Shown: positions 1 through 9,267 of the stretch, piece after piece
Layout of the letters: each line of letters opens with the position of its first letter
How positions within the stretch are numbered: the stretch's first letter is position 1
Source of the DNA: Cylindrobasidium torrendii FP15055 ss-10
Lineage: Eukaryota; Basidiomycota; Agaricomycetes; Agaricales; Physalacriaceae
NCBI GenBank assembly: GCA_000934385.1
Contig: KN880824.1
Span: 1-17,113 of the forward strand
Length of the DNA: 17,113 bases
Direction: 5' to 3'
The notes under the pieces: model-generated
Told to the model about the DNA's origin: nothing
Database searches by the model: none
Seen by the model: the letters and a program-made list of their open reading frames with translations, nothing else
Translations under genes and position numbers: made by a program

Positions 1-209
1 ACAGCCGCATTCCTTTCAAGTCACAGCCGCATTCTGACTTCGCCGATGGATGCAGCCCATGTCCCAATCTCCGAAAATTATGTATATGCATGCTCATCCT
101 GTCTTCAATCCCTGGCATCACTCCGCATTATTCGAGTCATTGCTATCCTATCCCGTGGTACGCTCGCTATGACTTGACCTCAGATACTGGACGGTGGCTC
201 CCTCGTCCT
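1..209. other. left edge, no gene seen
   Basis: No convincing coding signal is visible before the stop codon of the zinc-finger gene. The 12-bp string ACAGCCGCATTC occurs at 1-12 and again at 23-34 (period 22), so a small tandem repeat may run off the left edge. The rest is probably the 3' untranslated region of the minus-strand zinc-finger gene. Confidence 0.4.
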
Positions 210-519
210 CTAGAATTCCGCGTCTTTAGGCTGTTTCGCGTGGAACGGTCTGGCAAGCAACTCCGAGTGGTACTTGGAAATGTGCATGTACACTTCGTGC
301 GCATCCTTGAATGTGCGCTGGACACTCTCGTCCGAGTTCCCATCGCGCTGGGTGCAACCATACTCGCAGACGAATGGGTGTGATTTGTGGGTCTGCATAT
401 GTGCCTTCATTATGTCCTCGTCGTCGGAAGCAAAATCGCAAGCGGGGTTTTCGGGGCAGGCGGGGGGTGTCCAAGGCGCGGACTTGCTTGCTCTTGTATG
501 TGTTGGTGGAGGAGGACAT
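210..519 (-). pseudogene. small C2H2 zinc-finger protein, frameshifted in a C6 run
   Basis: Not a recognised named gene, but the translated part contains clear C2H2 fingers. The second frame reads CPENPAC, 12 residues, then HMQTH (C-x5-C-x12-H-x3-H), followed by a second finger that starts FVCEYGC and ends HISKYH. The best start is the ATG at 519 (MSSSTNTYKS), but that frame leaves the finger frame. Both frames join if the homopolymer G6 at 462-467 (C6 on the coding strand) were one base shorter; this would give about 102 aa ending ...KQPKDAEF. An intron does not repair it well, because the only GT..AG pair nearby would remove the first finger. It is therefore either a true frameshift pseudogene or a homopolymer sequencing error. 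A TATA box lies about 110 bp upstream. The role would be nucleic-acid binding; the target is unknown. Confidence 0.6.
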
Positions 520-628
520 CGGATTTGTGTTGTGTGCGATGAACGAGGATGGGGGTGTTGTTTGTGGACGTGATGTAATGAAAGAACAACGATTCAACGG
601 TTACAAGGATGCGGTTGCTCTGCGGTTG

Positions 629-637
629 CTTATATAG
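629..637 (-). promoter_or_regulatory. TATA box of the zinc-finger gene
   Basis: The minus strand reads CTATATAAG, a near-consensus TATA box, about 110 nt before the ATG at 519. The 9-mer GCGGTTGCT occurs twice just beside it (611-619 and 622-630). A second A/T-rich TATA-like stretch lies further upstream around 676-687. The placement supports the ATG at 519 as the start of a transcribed gene. Confidence 0.5.
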
Positions 638-964
638 TTTGTTCAGTGCCATGGTCTTTGTTCGAGTGGCTCTATTTTTTTATACAATTAGGCTACAGTA
701 AGACAGTTGTCTTTATGTACTCCTTATCGCTGCCATGCTTTATGCCTAACCGGATTGATTAAGCGTACTCGTCCAAGTCAAAATATTCAAGTTGGCACAG
801 TGCTCTGCTGAGGGTGTTAGTATGTTGCGGATGATGATTAAAATATCGTCTATGAGTATGCTTCATAGAATTACAACAGTGAGCGGTATACAAAGGACCG
901 ACTATGAATTTTAGATCCAATCGACGAAACACACAACGATCAACGGCCACGAGGAAAAGGTCTA
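638..964. other. intergenic; possible minus-strand terminal exon at 759-807
   Basis: This is mostly A/T-rich spacer between two divergent genes. On the minus strand a textbook branch site plus acceptor (ACTAACACCCTCAG, ending at 808) precedes an open exon ending at a TAA at 759 (last residues EYFDLDEYA). A GTATAC donor at 891 could join it in frame to an open stretch running up to about 950. No ATG starts that stretch and no product is recognised, so this is only a possible exon fragment. Confidence 0.2.
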
Positions 965-974
965 ATCACGTGAT
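965..974. promoter_or_regulatory. ATCACGTGAT palindrome (E-box type site)
   Basis: A perfect 10-bp palindrome with a CACGTG core sits 133 bp upstream of the ATG at 1107. TCACGTGA-type sites are recognised by bHLH factors of the Cbf1/Pho4 type and are common in fungal promoters. Just downstream is an inverted repeat GTGAGTG (1002-1008) / CACTCAC (1016-1022). I infer a promoter element of the plus-strand gene that follows. Confidence 0.45.
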
Positions 975-1034
975 GGATAGCTCCCTCCGTGTACACGCTG
1001 TGTGAGTGTCACAGTCACTCACCAACTGTGACTC

Positions 1035-1054
1035 CCACCACCACCACCACCACC
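1035..1054 (+). repeat. (CCA)n microsatellite
   Basis: Six perfect CCA units followed by CC, in the presumed 5' untranslated region or promoter of the gene starting at 1107. The length is likely to vary between strains. Confidence 0.85.
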
Positions 1055-1106
1055 GCAACGTTGACAATAACCCGTCGCATTTCCCCAACCCCGATATCGT
1101 TACAAT

Positions 1107-2307
1107 ATGTCCCAATCTGTTTATTACGCCAACTGGGAGGATACTTTGTCTGACGAGGAGGATTTGGACCTCGTGCGTGGTGTTTTCCTGGCAGTCTTTG
1201 TCTGCGATGACTGACAAGCAATTAGATCGACGATGCCGCTACCCAGCCACCACTCACCCAGGCCCCAGTCAGCCTCGGCGGCGATTCCGAGTCTGAGGAG
1301 GATGATGAAGAAGATGTCCCACAGTTCTTTGACGCTGTACGTGACCTTTTTGCGTATTCCTTGACTGTAGCGACTCAACGAACAATTAGAGCGACGACGA
1401 ATATACGGAGTCGCCCGCCACTCAGGACCCCGGCCGTGGGCGCTACTACGTCGAAGAGGACGAGGAAGAGTACATTACATACCCGCCGAACTATCCAGCG
1501 CATTATGAAAGCCTGGACGAGTATATCGAGGACCGGGAGAAAAAGATGAGAGGCGACGCGGAAGAGAGCCATCTCCTTGAAGAGTCCCTCCCAGCGCAAC
1601 CGGCCGACATTGAGATGGAGGATGGTGTCGAGACCGTCAAGAATGAGTCCGAAGATTATAACACAGCCAGTGTTTTTGAGGAACACTCAACGTCGCAGGA
1701 CAACAACTCGGACGAAGATGATATCCGCATCGCATCTCAGTATGATAATGACGAAGATGCTACGCAGAGAGACGACGTCGATATGCTACCCCCGCAGGAC
1801 CCCGGATTCTATTTCCAGGGTGTAGAAATCAGCATCGAGGAGATCGAGGCATCGACCGTGTTCTGGCAGTTGCCGGGCCAGCCAAACGAGACCATGAAGC
1901 TGGAGGACTATGCGGGTCGGTGTCGCCAAGAAGCACTGCGGCTGGCAAAGTTCTGGCTCAATCAAGGATGCAGGTGCATCGATGGACGCTGGATCAAGTG
2001 TATCTTCTCGCAGGAGGAGCTGCAGAGGGCTAGGGAGACCGAGAGGCGCAAGAAGGAGAGGCGGCGAGAATTGAAGAGGATTTATTTCGCAAGATACCCA
2101 CTCTTCATAAGTCAAGGGTTGACGGAGGACCAGGCAGTGGCGAAGCTGGAAGAGATTGAGGCGGAGGCTAGGGCTTGGGACGCTAGATATAAGAGGAAAC
2201 AGGACGAAGAAGAGGAAGAGGAAGAGGAGGAAGCGACGCTCGGGTGTGTTTTCTCATTTTTTCCACCCATGCGTAGGTCAATCTGGCGAATAAGCTTGTC
2301 CTATTAA
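1107..2307 (+). CDS. acidic coiled-coil protein of unknown function, 3 exons
   Basis: Exons are 1107-1172, 1226-1336 and 1390-2307, giving 364 aa. Intron 1 has a GTGCGT donor, a CTGAC branch site and a TTAG end. Intron 2 has a GTACGT donor and a TTAG end. Both are 53 nt and both keep the frame, which supports the ATG at 1107 (MSQSVYYANWEDTLSDEEDL). The first ~190 residues are very rich in Asp and Glu and look disordered. A more ordered part follows (around FYFQGVEISIEEIEA and the WLNQGCRCIDGRWIK segment), then a long charged helix and a run of nine Glu. No family is recognised. The 3' end is uncertain: a GTGTGT..CAG intron would replace the last residues by a short GDT tail. It faces away from the zinc-finger gene and lies outside the co-oriented minus-strand block, so it is probably a host gene. 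Confidence 0.72.
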
Positions 2308-2847
2308 CAGAGACACTTGACGAATAGCTTAATGGTCTCATCTGGCAAATGAACTTGATGTGCGAACGGGGTGGCTCAAGGGCTTGCTTGCTGTCGGCGG
2401 TGTCCCTTCGTCGTCGCTGGCAGCGACCATGAGGTCGCAAGGCGGGACCCTACGCTAGGGTTAAAGGCTTATCACCCAAATGGGACCGGACTTGGGCGAA
2501 AAGGGGATCGGACGTGGTGAAATGCCACGCGGGTGGAAGGATATTGGGCTATGGCCAATTATGGGGTCGATCACACCTCCCTAGTCACGGGGAGCAGTGC
2601 ATGTGCAAGGGTGAGGAGGAGGAGGACTGGCTCTGTGGCGTCCCGTCACCAAGTCCGTAAGCGCACTGAGTGCAAAACATGCCATCAATGACACACATCA
2701 TGAACCCAGTGATTATTTCCGGGGCAGGGTTCAATGTGAACACAAGCAATAGCATGGTGGCGAACAAAAAATTATTACATTGCAAACCGATGCAGTCCAT
2801 AGGATACGTTAGAGGGGATGTGAGTCCGAGTATGCCTCAACGTAAGC
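2308..2847. other. gene-poor spacer at the left of the minus-strand block
   Basis: I see no supported gene here. The 3' untranslated regions of the convergent genes on either side probably take up part of it. A 71-codon minus-strand frame (2585-2800) starts with ATG and has a hydrophobic stretch, but it lacks any family resemblance or splice context. The left part contains a cluster of inverted repeats, described separately. If a mobile element ends on this side, its end is probably in this spacer. Confidence 0.4.
2413..2559. repeat. cluster of five short perfect inverted repeats
   Basis: Within 147 bp there are five: GTCGCTG-G-CAGCGAC (2413-2427), ACCCTA-CGC-TAGGGT (2447-2461), CCCA-AA-TGGG (2475-2484), CGTGG-7 nt-CCACG (2513-2529) and ATTGG-7 nt-CCAAT (2543-2559). 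Each stem is perfect. They could be transcript 3'-end structures or protein-binding sites near a transposon end; neither is shown. Confidence 0.5.
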
Positions 2848-3520
2848 TCAAATGCGGAGTACGTCTACTAGGCACAGAGGGACGAGGGATTTAGTACGAG
2901 TAGAGGGAAGCCACTTGGCATACCGGCGAGCACATGCTAGTGTCGCACGGTACGACTCGGCCTGCGCGCGCAATTCTCCCGATGAGGGCACGTCGGCCGG
3001 GAGTTCCCCCCTCCGCTCCGCGTTGTCGAGCGTGGCAGCTACGTCCTCGCAGATTTCGATTTGCGCCGTGATGTGGGCAATGGACTTCGCTAGGTCGTCT
3101 TCGAGTTGGCACATTTCACCATGGACACGGGAAGCGGCGAGCACCTTGATGCGCCAAGCCTGGCAAACTGCGACGCGTTGTCAGTCTGAAAAAGGACAAG
3201 GACCGTTATGACGCACATTCATGGCCTCCCTCGCGCAACTCCAAGATGACTGTCTCCATGTCTGATGTCCACCCATCCCGTCCATAAATCGCAGAGCGCA
3301 CCCGCCATTCGAGGGAGAAGAGCTCCATAAAAAGATTGTCTCGCTCTTGCCTCTTCGACGCCACAACGCTGGGGAGTTGCTTCACTGCACCTTGTTGAGC
3401 CATGCCCAAACGAGCTGCATCAGCCTCACCAAACGTATCGACCTTGCAGCTGCTTAGACGGATTAACGACATTCTGTCGTGTAGAGAATACGGCGGTGCG
3501 GCTGAGATCGCGGGGGTCAT
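2848..3520 (-). CDS. helical protein of unknown function downstream of the KDZ transposase
   Basis: Two exons (3520-3217 and 3167-2848) are joined by a 49-nt intron with a GTGCGT donor, an ACTGAC branch site and a CGCAG acceptor. The frame is kept and gives 207 aa. The start is the ATG at 3520 (MTPAISAAPPYS). No family is recognised. The sequence looks almost wholly helical, with heptad-like stretches such as MCQLEDDLAKSIAHITAQIE and no long hydrophobic segment, so a soluble coiled-coil protein is likely. It follows the transposase stop by only 124 bp on the same strand, so it may be a companion gene of the element. An alternative is that it is a detached extra C-terminal part of the transposase, but it has its own ATG and the transposase already has a complete tail. 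Confidence 0.62.
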
Positions 3521-3644
3521 GGTGGTAAGAATGATGGAACGATCGATTCATGAATCTACGACAAATCCAAATTCTCCCTACGGCGTGGAGCATTAAGCCA
3601 TCAACTACTCTATTCGTTCAAGTCCGTGGTGGACAAAGGCGCAG

Positions 3645-6600
3645 CTATGGGGGTATGAACCCGTACACCAACTTCCCGGTAAGCCTCTCCGAGACATCGA
3701 CAATGGGCGTTGAGATAGGTATGGTTTGGTCCATGCCCTTGCGGGCAAACATCTCAAAGACCACCTCAGGCAGAAGGGGAACTAGATTGACCACGGCGCT
3801 GCGTGCTTCTTCGAACTTAGCATCGGCAGATTTCTTCATATCCTCGCGCAAACGCTGCTGCTTCAGCGCGTATGCTCGCGCACCTGCTTCGAACAACGGG
3901 TCATGCTGGCCCTCGAAACCGGCAGGGTGCGACCATTGTCGACCAGCTTCCGATTGGGAGCGCACGCCCCAAACCTTTGCCTCCGAGTCCATGGTCCTGC
4001 TGAAGTTGGTCATGTCACGCAGGGTTAAGTCGACTGCTTCCTGAGTTCGTCGAGCCCTGGCGTATAGCTTGCACCACTTGAGCCGGAGCGCTACAACGTT
4101 TCAACAGCACCCTCCCTCGAATAGATAGCGGCTCACCTGCAGTCAGCCCTTGGGACGCTTCAGCGCCATTGAGCTGCCTCCAAATCCAGCTTGGTAGCTC
4201 CTTATCGCGGTCTCGTTGGGTCTGCTGGTCCGTGACAGACTCTGGGGCGCTGCCTGCCACAAGTGGATCTTCCCGGAACCCTTTGATGTCGCCTTCCTTC
4301 AACTCCAACAGGGAATCTTTCCAAATCGGACTCGCACCGAGCGTGGCTAACACAAGCAGAGCTCGGTAATGCGTTCGGTACTCCGCCACTATGTGAGTTC
4401 TTTTGTCTGTGTGGTCGTGGATTGCGTCGCTGGAGCATGTGTTACCCTTCTGCCCGCGAACGAAGCGGCTGGTGAAAGCATAGAACGCCGCCCCCATCAA
4501 GATGTTTTCCCTGAGCGATGCCAAAGCGCTGTAAGATCGAGTTGCCCGCAGTAACGACTCGTACTCGACGAGCAGCCGGTCAAGTGCGTTCACTGGCGTT
4601 CCCATTGCTGACGGGAGCAGCAGCTTATCGTCGTAAGGCTGGGCGGCTTGCATGTCAGGCTCGTCGTCTTTCAGTCTCATGACCGTTGCTCGAGGCATGT
4701 ACACGGACTGTATTTTCTTGAAGTGCTTCATCCGACGACGCAGTTGGTTGACTTGCTCCACGTGAGTGGCTCGCTCAATGTCAGTGGCATGCGGTCGTTT
4801 CTTCAAGCCTGCCGCAGCAATCCTCAGCGTTGCCCTTCATCAATCGCGGGTGAGACATGTTTCTGGCTCCGGAAAGGACACTCACTGTCGCTTCTCGATG
4901 TTGAGTCCCTCTGTGATGAATTGACTGGGCGACATGGTGTGTCGCACAAAACCTTCGGCGATCTTCTCACCCTCCATCCTTGCTAGCGTTAATCGAATGG
5001 ATCCCTCGCCGACACCTGGTCAAATCATCAGGATACACACACAGCTTCTCAGAAGGAGCATACTAGGGCTGGCCTCTTCCTCAAACGGATTGGGCGCGTT
5101 TGCGGGGTCCTTCTCGTAAGCCTCCATGGCTGGGATCCATTCCCTCTGCACGGCCTGGGCCACCTGCTCCGTCGACATCATGTCGTTGTGGAAAACCATG
5201 AAATTCACCACGGCTTGAGCCCGTTGGGCTCCATATTCGTCGAGCTTTCGAACTAGGAAAACGGCTACGAGATGATCATCAGAGTTAGGGCCGCGGGAAA
5301 CAACATCAAGCTCACGAGCGCCGGTGGTCTTCTGCCAGTTGGCATCACCGATGTGGTCGTCAAGCGTGTCCGCTCGAGACCCCGCACCCATTTCCCGAGT
5401 GCTCGTCGCGGTTGGGTTGGTGTTTGCCCATTTTCGCTCGCTAGCCTCACCGTCCGCTAACCCCGCGCCTGGCATGAAATGCCATGAGTACCGAAATAAG
5501 CATCTCCTGATATGGCCGCCGAGATGAAACTTCCCAATGAGGAAGATGAACTGCTCGACCATCAACGCGGCGCCGTTCAGCCCTGGGGAGTACCCTGCCA
5601 TTCGTGCGAGCAAGTGTATAGAGTAGCTGCAGTTGATGTCGTAGGAGAAAATTACCAGAAGGGTTAGCACATAACAAAGGCCTCGCAGTAGGCAGAAGTC
5701 CATTACGGAGTGCCTGGCCAGGTAATGCGATGAGTTTTCAGCCGATGCTGGGTGAGATGAACTCACTCCTCCCCACGCCTGAGGTTCACCATAGAGGGCA
5801 GCGTGATGTCATGCCGCGCACATGTCAGTTGTCCTACTCCAGTAACCACCGCGCCTTTGCGCTCAATGGAGGCCTGCAGCACGGCGTTGTGTTGATTACA
5901 GGGCGGGGTGACTGGTATTTCTGGGCGCGCCTTACCGAACTCCTTCATATGCTGCGCAAATTCCTTGTCGTCAACCATGTAGGCGGCGCCGCGGTTCAGT
6001 GGCTCATCATCGACAGCTCCCTTGTTGTATCGCCGCAGGTGAAAGTTGGCGTCCATGACAAGTTGAGCAGAAAGCTCATATCTCCGCTCAGGAGGGGTCA
6101 CACTGAGCTGCAGTCAGCAATTGCAGCTGAATCCACTTCACTGGTCATACCGTATATCATCCACGGTAACGTTGACTCCCAAACGCGGACACATGGGGCA
6201 GAGAACGGCCAGTTCCCCTCTCTTCATGTTTTTGCGGCCATTGACCACATTGCCTAATCCGGACTGCTTACACATCATCAGATGGCGCCACATCCGTATC
6301 ATGTGCAGCCACTGCTGGTAGCGAAAGAGCTGAAGAAGTCAGCTTCGACAAGAAGAGACCAAAAGGGAGGGACCCACCGGTGGCAAAGAAGACACACCGG
6401 TGTTGTCAGTCAGTCGGCAGATATGTTTGAGGTAGGAGTAAGCAGATTTCTAGGACTTATGAGCTCACAAAAAGAAGAGGAATCAGGCAACGTACCTTGG
6501 ATACAAAGGACGACTGGCGGAATTCCCTGAGGGCCTCAAAGGTGGCGCAGGTCTGCGGGTCTGTGGTCGTAGCGGGAAGAAGACGAGCTCGCAGAAGTTG

Positions 6601-7528
6601 GACCGGTTTACTGAGCGACTGGCAACAGCAGAATTTGACAGTCACTCGATGCACCCCCGAGACATCGATGACGACCAAGGTTCTGTCTTCGTGGCCATGG
6701 CAGGTCGTGTGGGCAGGGTTTAGGTCGACGACTAGTCCAAGGGATGTCAGCTCCTCTCTGATGAAATGATGGCCTGTCCAACGCTGCACAACGAGAGGGA
6801 TGAGAATTAGTCAAGCAGTAAGTCTGCCACTGACTGACCTCAATTCTGTGTAGCCAAAGGTCCTGGTGTTTGGCCAGAAGGCAAGCCTGGCAGCGCAGCC
6901 GTTCGCAACGGCACACCTGGCACCTGAATTCACCCTTCCTCCCGCATGGGCACGAGAGACCTTCAGTGGGCGCTTCCATACGCAGGAGCTCGGCGAGCCA
7001 GCGGTCCGCATCCTCAAGGCTCCATAGCCCTACAACGTTATGCTTCTGAAGGCTGGTCGGATCGAGTTTGTTGACATGCAGCACACTACGCACCGAAGAC
7101 CGAGCACTCTCAGCAGCGACTGCCTCAGCAGCCTCCAGCAGATCAGGAGGCACATAGGCGTCTGCTTTTGCTTCATCCGCCATACGTTGGTCTCTTGCCG
7201 CCCAGAACAGGTCGACTACTCGTCGAACAGTGGGAGGCATAGGCTTAGCAGGAGTCTCAGCCACACCAGCGTCCATGAAGCTGTCAACCTCTTCCCCATC
7301 CCAATGCACAGGTCTTCGGAAACGCTCCGTCATAGAAGCGACCTCATAAGCAATGCGAGGACGTTTGGAACGAGACGTCCTCACAGTGACCCGATTATAC
7401 TGGGTAGGAATGGCAGGGGGTTGAATGTCCATCCGGGCGGAGGACCGAGCGGGGTTGGCTGCATCCTCTAGATCTTGTCGCTGACGCTGCTGGCGCAAAA
7501 TGGCCGCTTGGAGGGTCCGTCGCGACAT
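3645..7528 (-). CDS. KDZ-family transposase, full length, 10 exons
   Basis: Predicted DDE-type transposase acting on the ends of a KDZ DNA transposon in the nucleus. Exons: 7528-6839, 6783-6496, 6449-6378, 6329-6151, 6102-5767, 5713-5316, 5264-5064, 5015-4886, 4822-4137, 4090-3645; nine introns of 46-63 nt give an unbroken 1141-aa frame. After a ~190-aa disordered N-terminus comes the Cys/His cluster known as CxC2 (C193, C195, C203, C206, C208, C213, C216, H221, H227), then the family landmarks VIDVSGVHRVTVKFC (~268-282), TTTDPQTCATFEALR (~302-316), LTDNTG, and CPMCP (~394-398). The catalytic candidates are D427 in MDANF, D547 in SYDIN, and E611 or E614 in DGEASER, with KFHLGGHI (583-590) between the last two. 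A helical tail with PNPFEEE and a Leu/Arg-rich region follows. Family members are about this size. The acceptor of intron 8 (GAG) is weak, but the frame supports it. No inactivating change is seen. Confidence 0.9.
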
Positions 7529-7697
7529 GGGGCGGGAAAAAGCAAAACTGACGACTTGAGTGGAGTCACAGCAGTGTCACAGATAACCTTCCATATGTGG
7601 AGGGACCATTGATCGAGAGTGTTGGCTCCACGTGCCTGAGGCGTCACAAAAGCTTGCTGGACCCGACCTTGGAGGCGCTATTACCAACTCATCCATC
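7529..7697. promoter_or_regulatory. divergent promoter region between transposase and 110-aa ORF
   Basis: These 169 bp separate the ATG of the minus-strand transposase (7528) from the ATG of a plus-strand ORF (7698). Both genes, if both are real, must share this promoter. There is no clear TATA box on either strand. The repeated motif GTCACAG/GTCACAG (around 7565-7583) and a CCATATGTGG site (7591-7600, one base away from a CArG-type box) are the only visible candidates for factor binding. Confidence 0.35.
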
Positions 7698-8030
7698 ATG
7701 GCCGGACTATCCTTAGCAGAAAGGAACCTGGAATACTTCCTGAGGAATCATGTTGCCCTGCTGCAATCCCCAAACTCTCACGCCCACATCATCCGAGCCA
7801 TCCGGTTTCTGCACATATGCTCGGAGGCCATCGCCTCCGACTCGCAGCGGGCGCTTATGGACCCCAACAGTGAGTGTCTATTGTCCAAGAGCAACTTAAT
7901 CGGCCTCATGAAGGACCCCCGGGCAGCCTCTCAGGAAGATTTCAACAGCCTCACTTTACGACACCAACTTTGTTCGGACGCGTTGAGAATCATGGGAACC
8001 GAAGTAGTGCAGAGCTTATCATTGAGTTAG
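7698..8030 (+). CDS. small helical protein of unknown function, divergent from the transposase
   Basis: A single-exon frame of 110 aa, starting MAGLSLAERNLEYFLRNHVA and ending at TAG. It is the only plus-strand coding candidate inside the minus-strand block, and neither strand holds a competing gene here. The composition is protein-like (ordinary use of hydrophobic residues, predicted helices, two Cys, no low-complexity run) and the ATG lies in a fair context (CATCATGG). No family is recognised. The frame stays open upstream of the ATG to about 7632 but without another ATG. Divergent placement against the transposase would allow shared control; a regulator of the element is one possibility, which is pure inference. 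It may also be a chance ORF. Confidence 0.5.
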   Translation: MAGLSLAERNLEYFLRNHVALLQSPNSHAHIIRAIRFLHICSEAIASDSQRALMDPNSECLLSKSNLIGLMKDPRAASQEDFNSLTLRHQLCSDALRIMGTEVVQSLSLS

Positions 8031-8124
8031 TGGCGGAATGAGGACGTTTGGCTACCTAGGAATGACAGGGCCACAAGCAATGAATTGTCGGTTTCTACGT
8101 AAAGTCGTTACAATTCTACATCGA

Positions 8125-8991
8125 TTAGGATTCGGGGGGGACGTCGGCGTCCTGGGACAGCTTAGCGAAGTACCAAATCAGGTCCAAAAGCCTTTCAAAC
8201 AACTCCCCAGGATGCCGCTCCACAGACAGGCCCTCCTTCAAGGCCAGGAGGACACGAGGGCGGCGGCGAATTTTAACGGCTAGTACTACGAGGTCGTTGC
8301 CGGTCTGAACGCCCATTTCCATGAAATGGGCGTCGAATCTCAACAGCTGACGCGACTCAAGCAGCTTCCTGACTGTGCCGGGCACGAAAGAGCTCTTGTT
8401 CTCGAGAGCGGCCCATCCTTTCGGGGACTCCTGCAACGCCTTCTCAAACCGCTTCTGGCTCTCAGAGGAGCTGTATGCTGCCAACGGAGTCAGAGCCCTG
8501 CGGAAACGATAAGAACAAGGGACTCACCAATGTATGGGGCGGCTCCCACTCCGACCTGAACTCCCTGCAGCCTCTTCGAGCCGTTGCGTCGCATAAGTCC
8601 CCGTATGTGTCTGCCCGAACAATCAGCAACGATTCAAACGTCCCCAATGGATGGCGCACGCCAAGCCCGCCCTGGCATTCTGAGTGGCCATGGCCACCAA
8701 GAGTCGGCGGCCTTTCAGCCTCTTCAATGGGTTGACTTCACGCACGTACATGCGTTTGGGATCCATACCGGGCAGGACGACGGTCTTCTCCAAGAAGGCT
8801 TGATATCCAGGCGACGCTGTGTCCAAATCGGCGACGCGCTGGTCCTCGCCAGGAAAACCTGCCCAGAAAAGGAGAGATCCCCCGTCGCCGAGAGAGGCGT
8901 CCTCAATGTCAATGTCGGGAGAGGGAAGACGAGGTGTCGCATCCTGGACCTCTCTGGTGCCAATGTTGGTGTCTGAGTCAACGTGTTCCAT
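8125..8991 (-). CDS. protein of unknown function between dioxygenase and transposase
   Basis: Exons 8991-8660, 8610-8528 and 8477-8125 join in frame through introns of 49 nt (GTGCGC..GCAG, GCTGAT branch) and 50 nt (GTGAGT..GCAG, CTGAC branch), giving 255 aa from the ATG at 8991 (MEHVDSDTNIGTREVQ). An ATG 18 codons upstream, at 9045, is also in frame and would add MSSYLIPSLSLS. A separate open stretch at 9152-9042 (MGGQSPPEFGRG) could be an earlier exon, but I found no good splice to connect it. The protein has an acidic N-terminus, a mixed middle part around LLFWAGFPGED and VREVNPLKRLKGRRLLV, and a helical C-terminus ending in LLDLIWYFAKLSQDADV. No family or catalytic motif is recognised. It lies 260 bp after the dioxygenase stop on the same strand. 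Confidence 0.62.
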
Positions 8992-9224
8992 GGGCAAGCG
9001 ATGGTGGTGGGAAAGCGAGAGGGACGGGATTAGGTAAGAGCTCATGAGCAGCCAACTCGGAGCTTCCTGTCAGGCTTAAGTCCTTCCAGTGCCTCGGTTT
9101 CCACGAGGACCGGTATGCCTCTGCCAAATTCAGGTGGAGACTGGCCTCCCATGGAATGGGGCTTCGGGACGGTGAAAACAGGAGAGGATTGTGAAATTAT
9201 GCAGTATGAAAGGAGGGGACTGCG

Positions 9225-9267
9225 AAATTAGGCGGTAGCGGTACTAGAAATTAGGTAGTAGCGGTAG
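9225..9267. repeat. two 20-bp direct repeats over the dioxygenase stop codon
   Basis: GAAATTAGGCGGTAGCGGTA (9225-9244) and a copy with two changes (9248-9267) are spaced 23 bp apart. A weaker third copy starts near 9193. The dioxygenase stop codon (9251-9253) lies in the second copy, so the last residues (STTATT) and the tandem stop signals come from the repeat. Confidence 0.7.

Noticed and set aside
2447..2461. ACCCTA/TAGGGT pair as a telomere remnant
   Set aside because: Only one half-site each way; no tandem TTAGGG array, so a telomere or subtelomere junction is not supported.
2585..2800. 71-codon minus-strand frame with a hydrophobic stretch
   Set aside because: It has an ATG and could be a small membrane peptide, but no family resemblance, splice site or promoter supports it.
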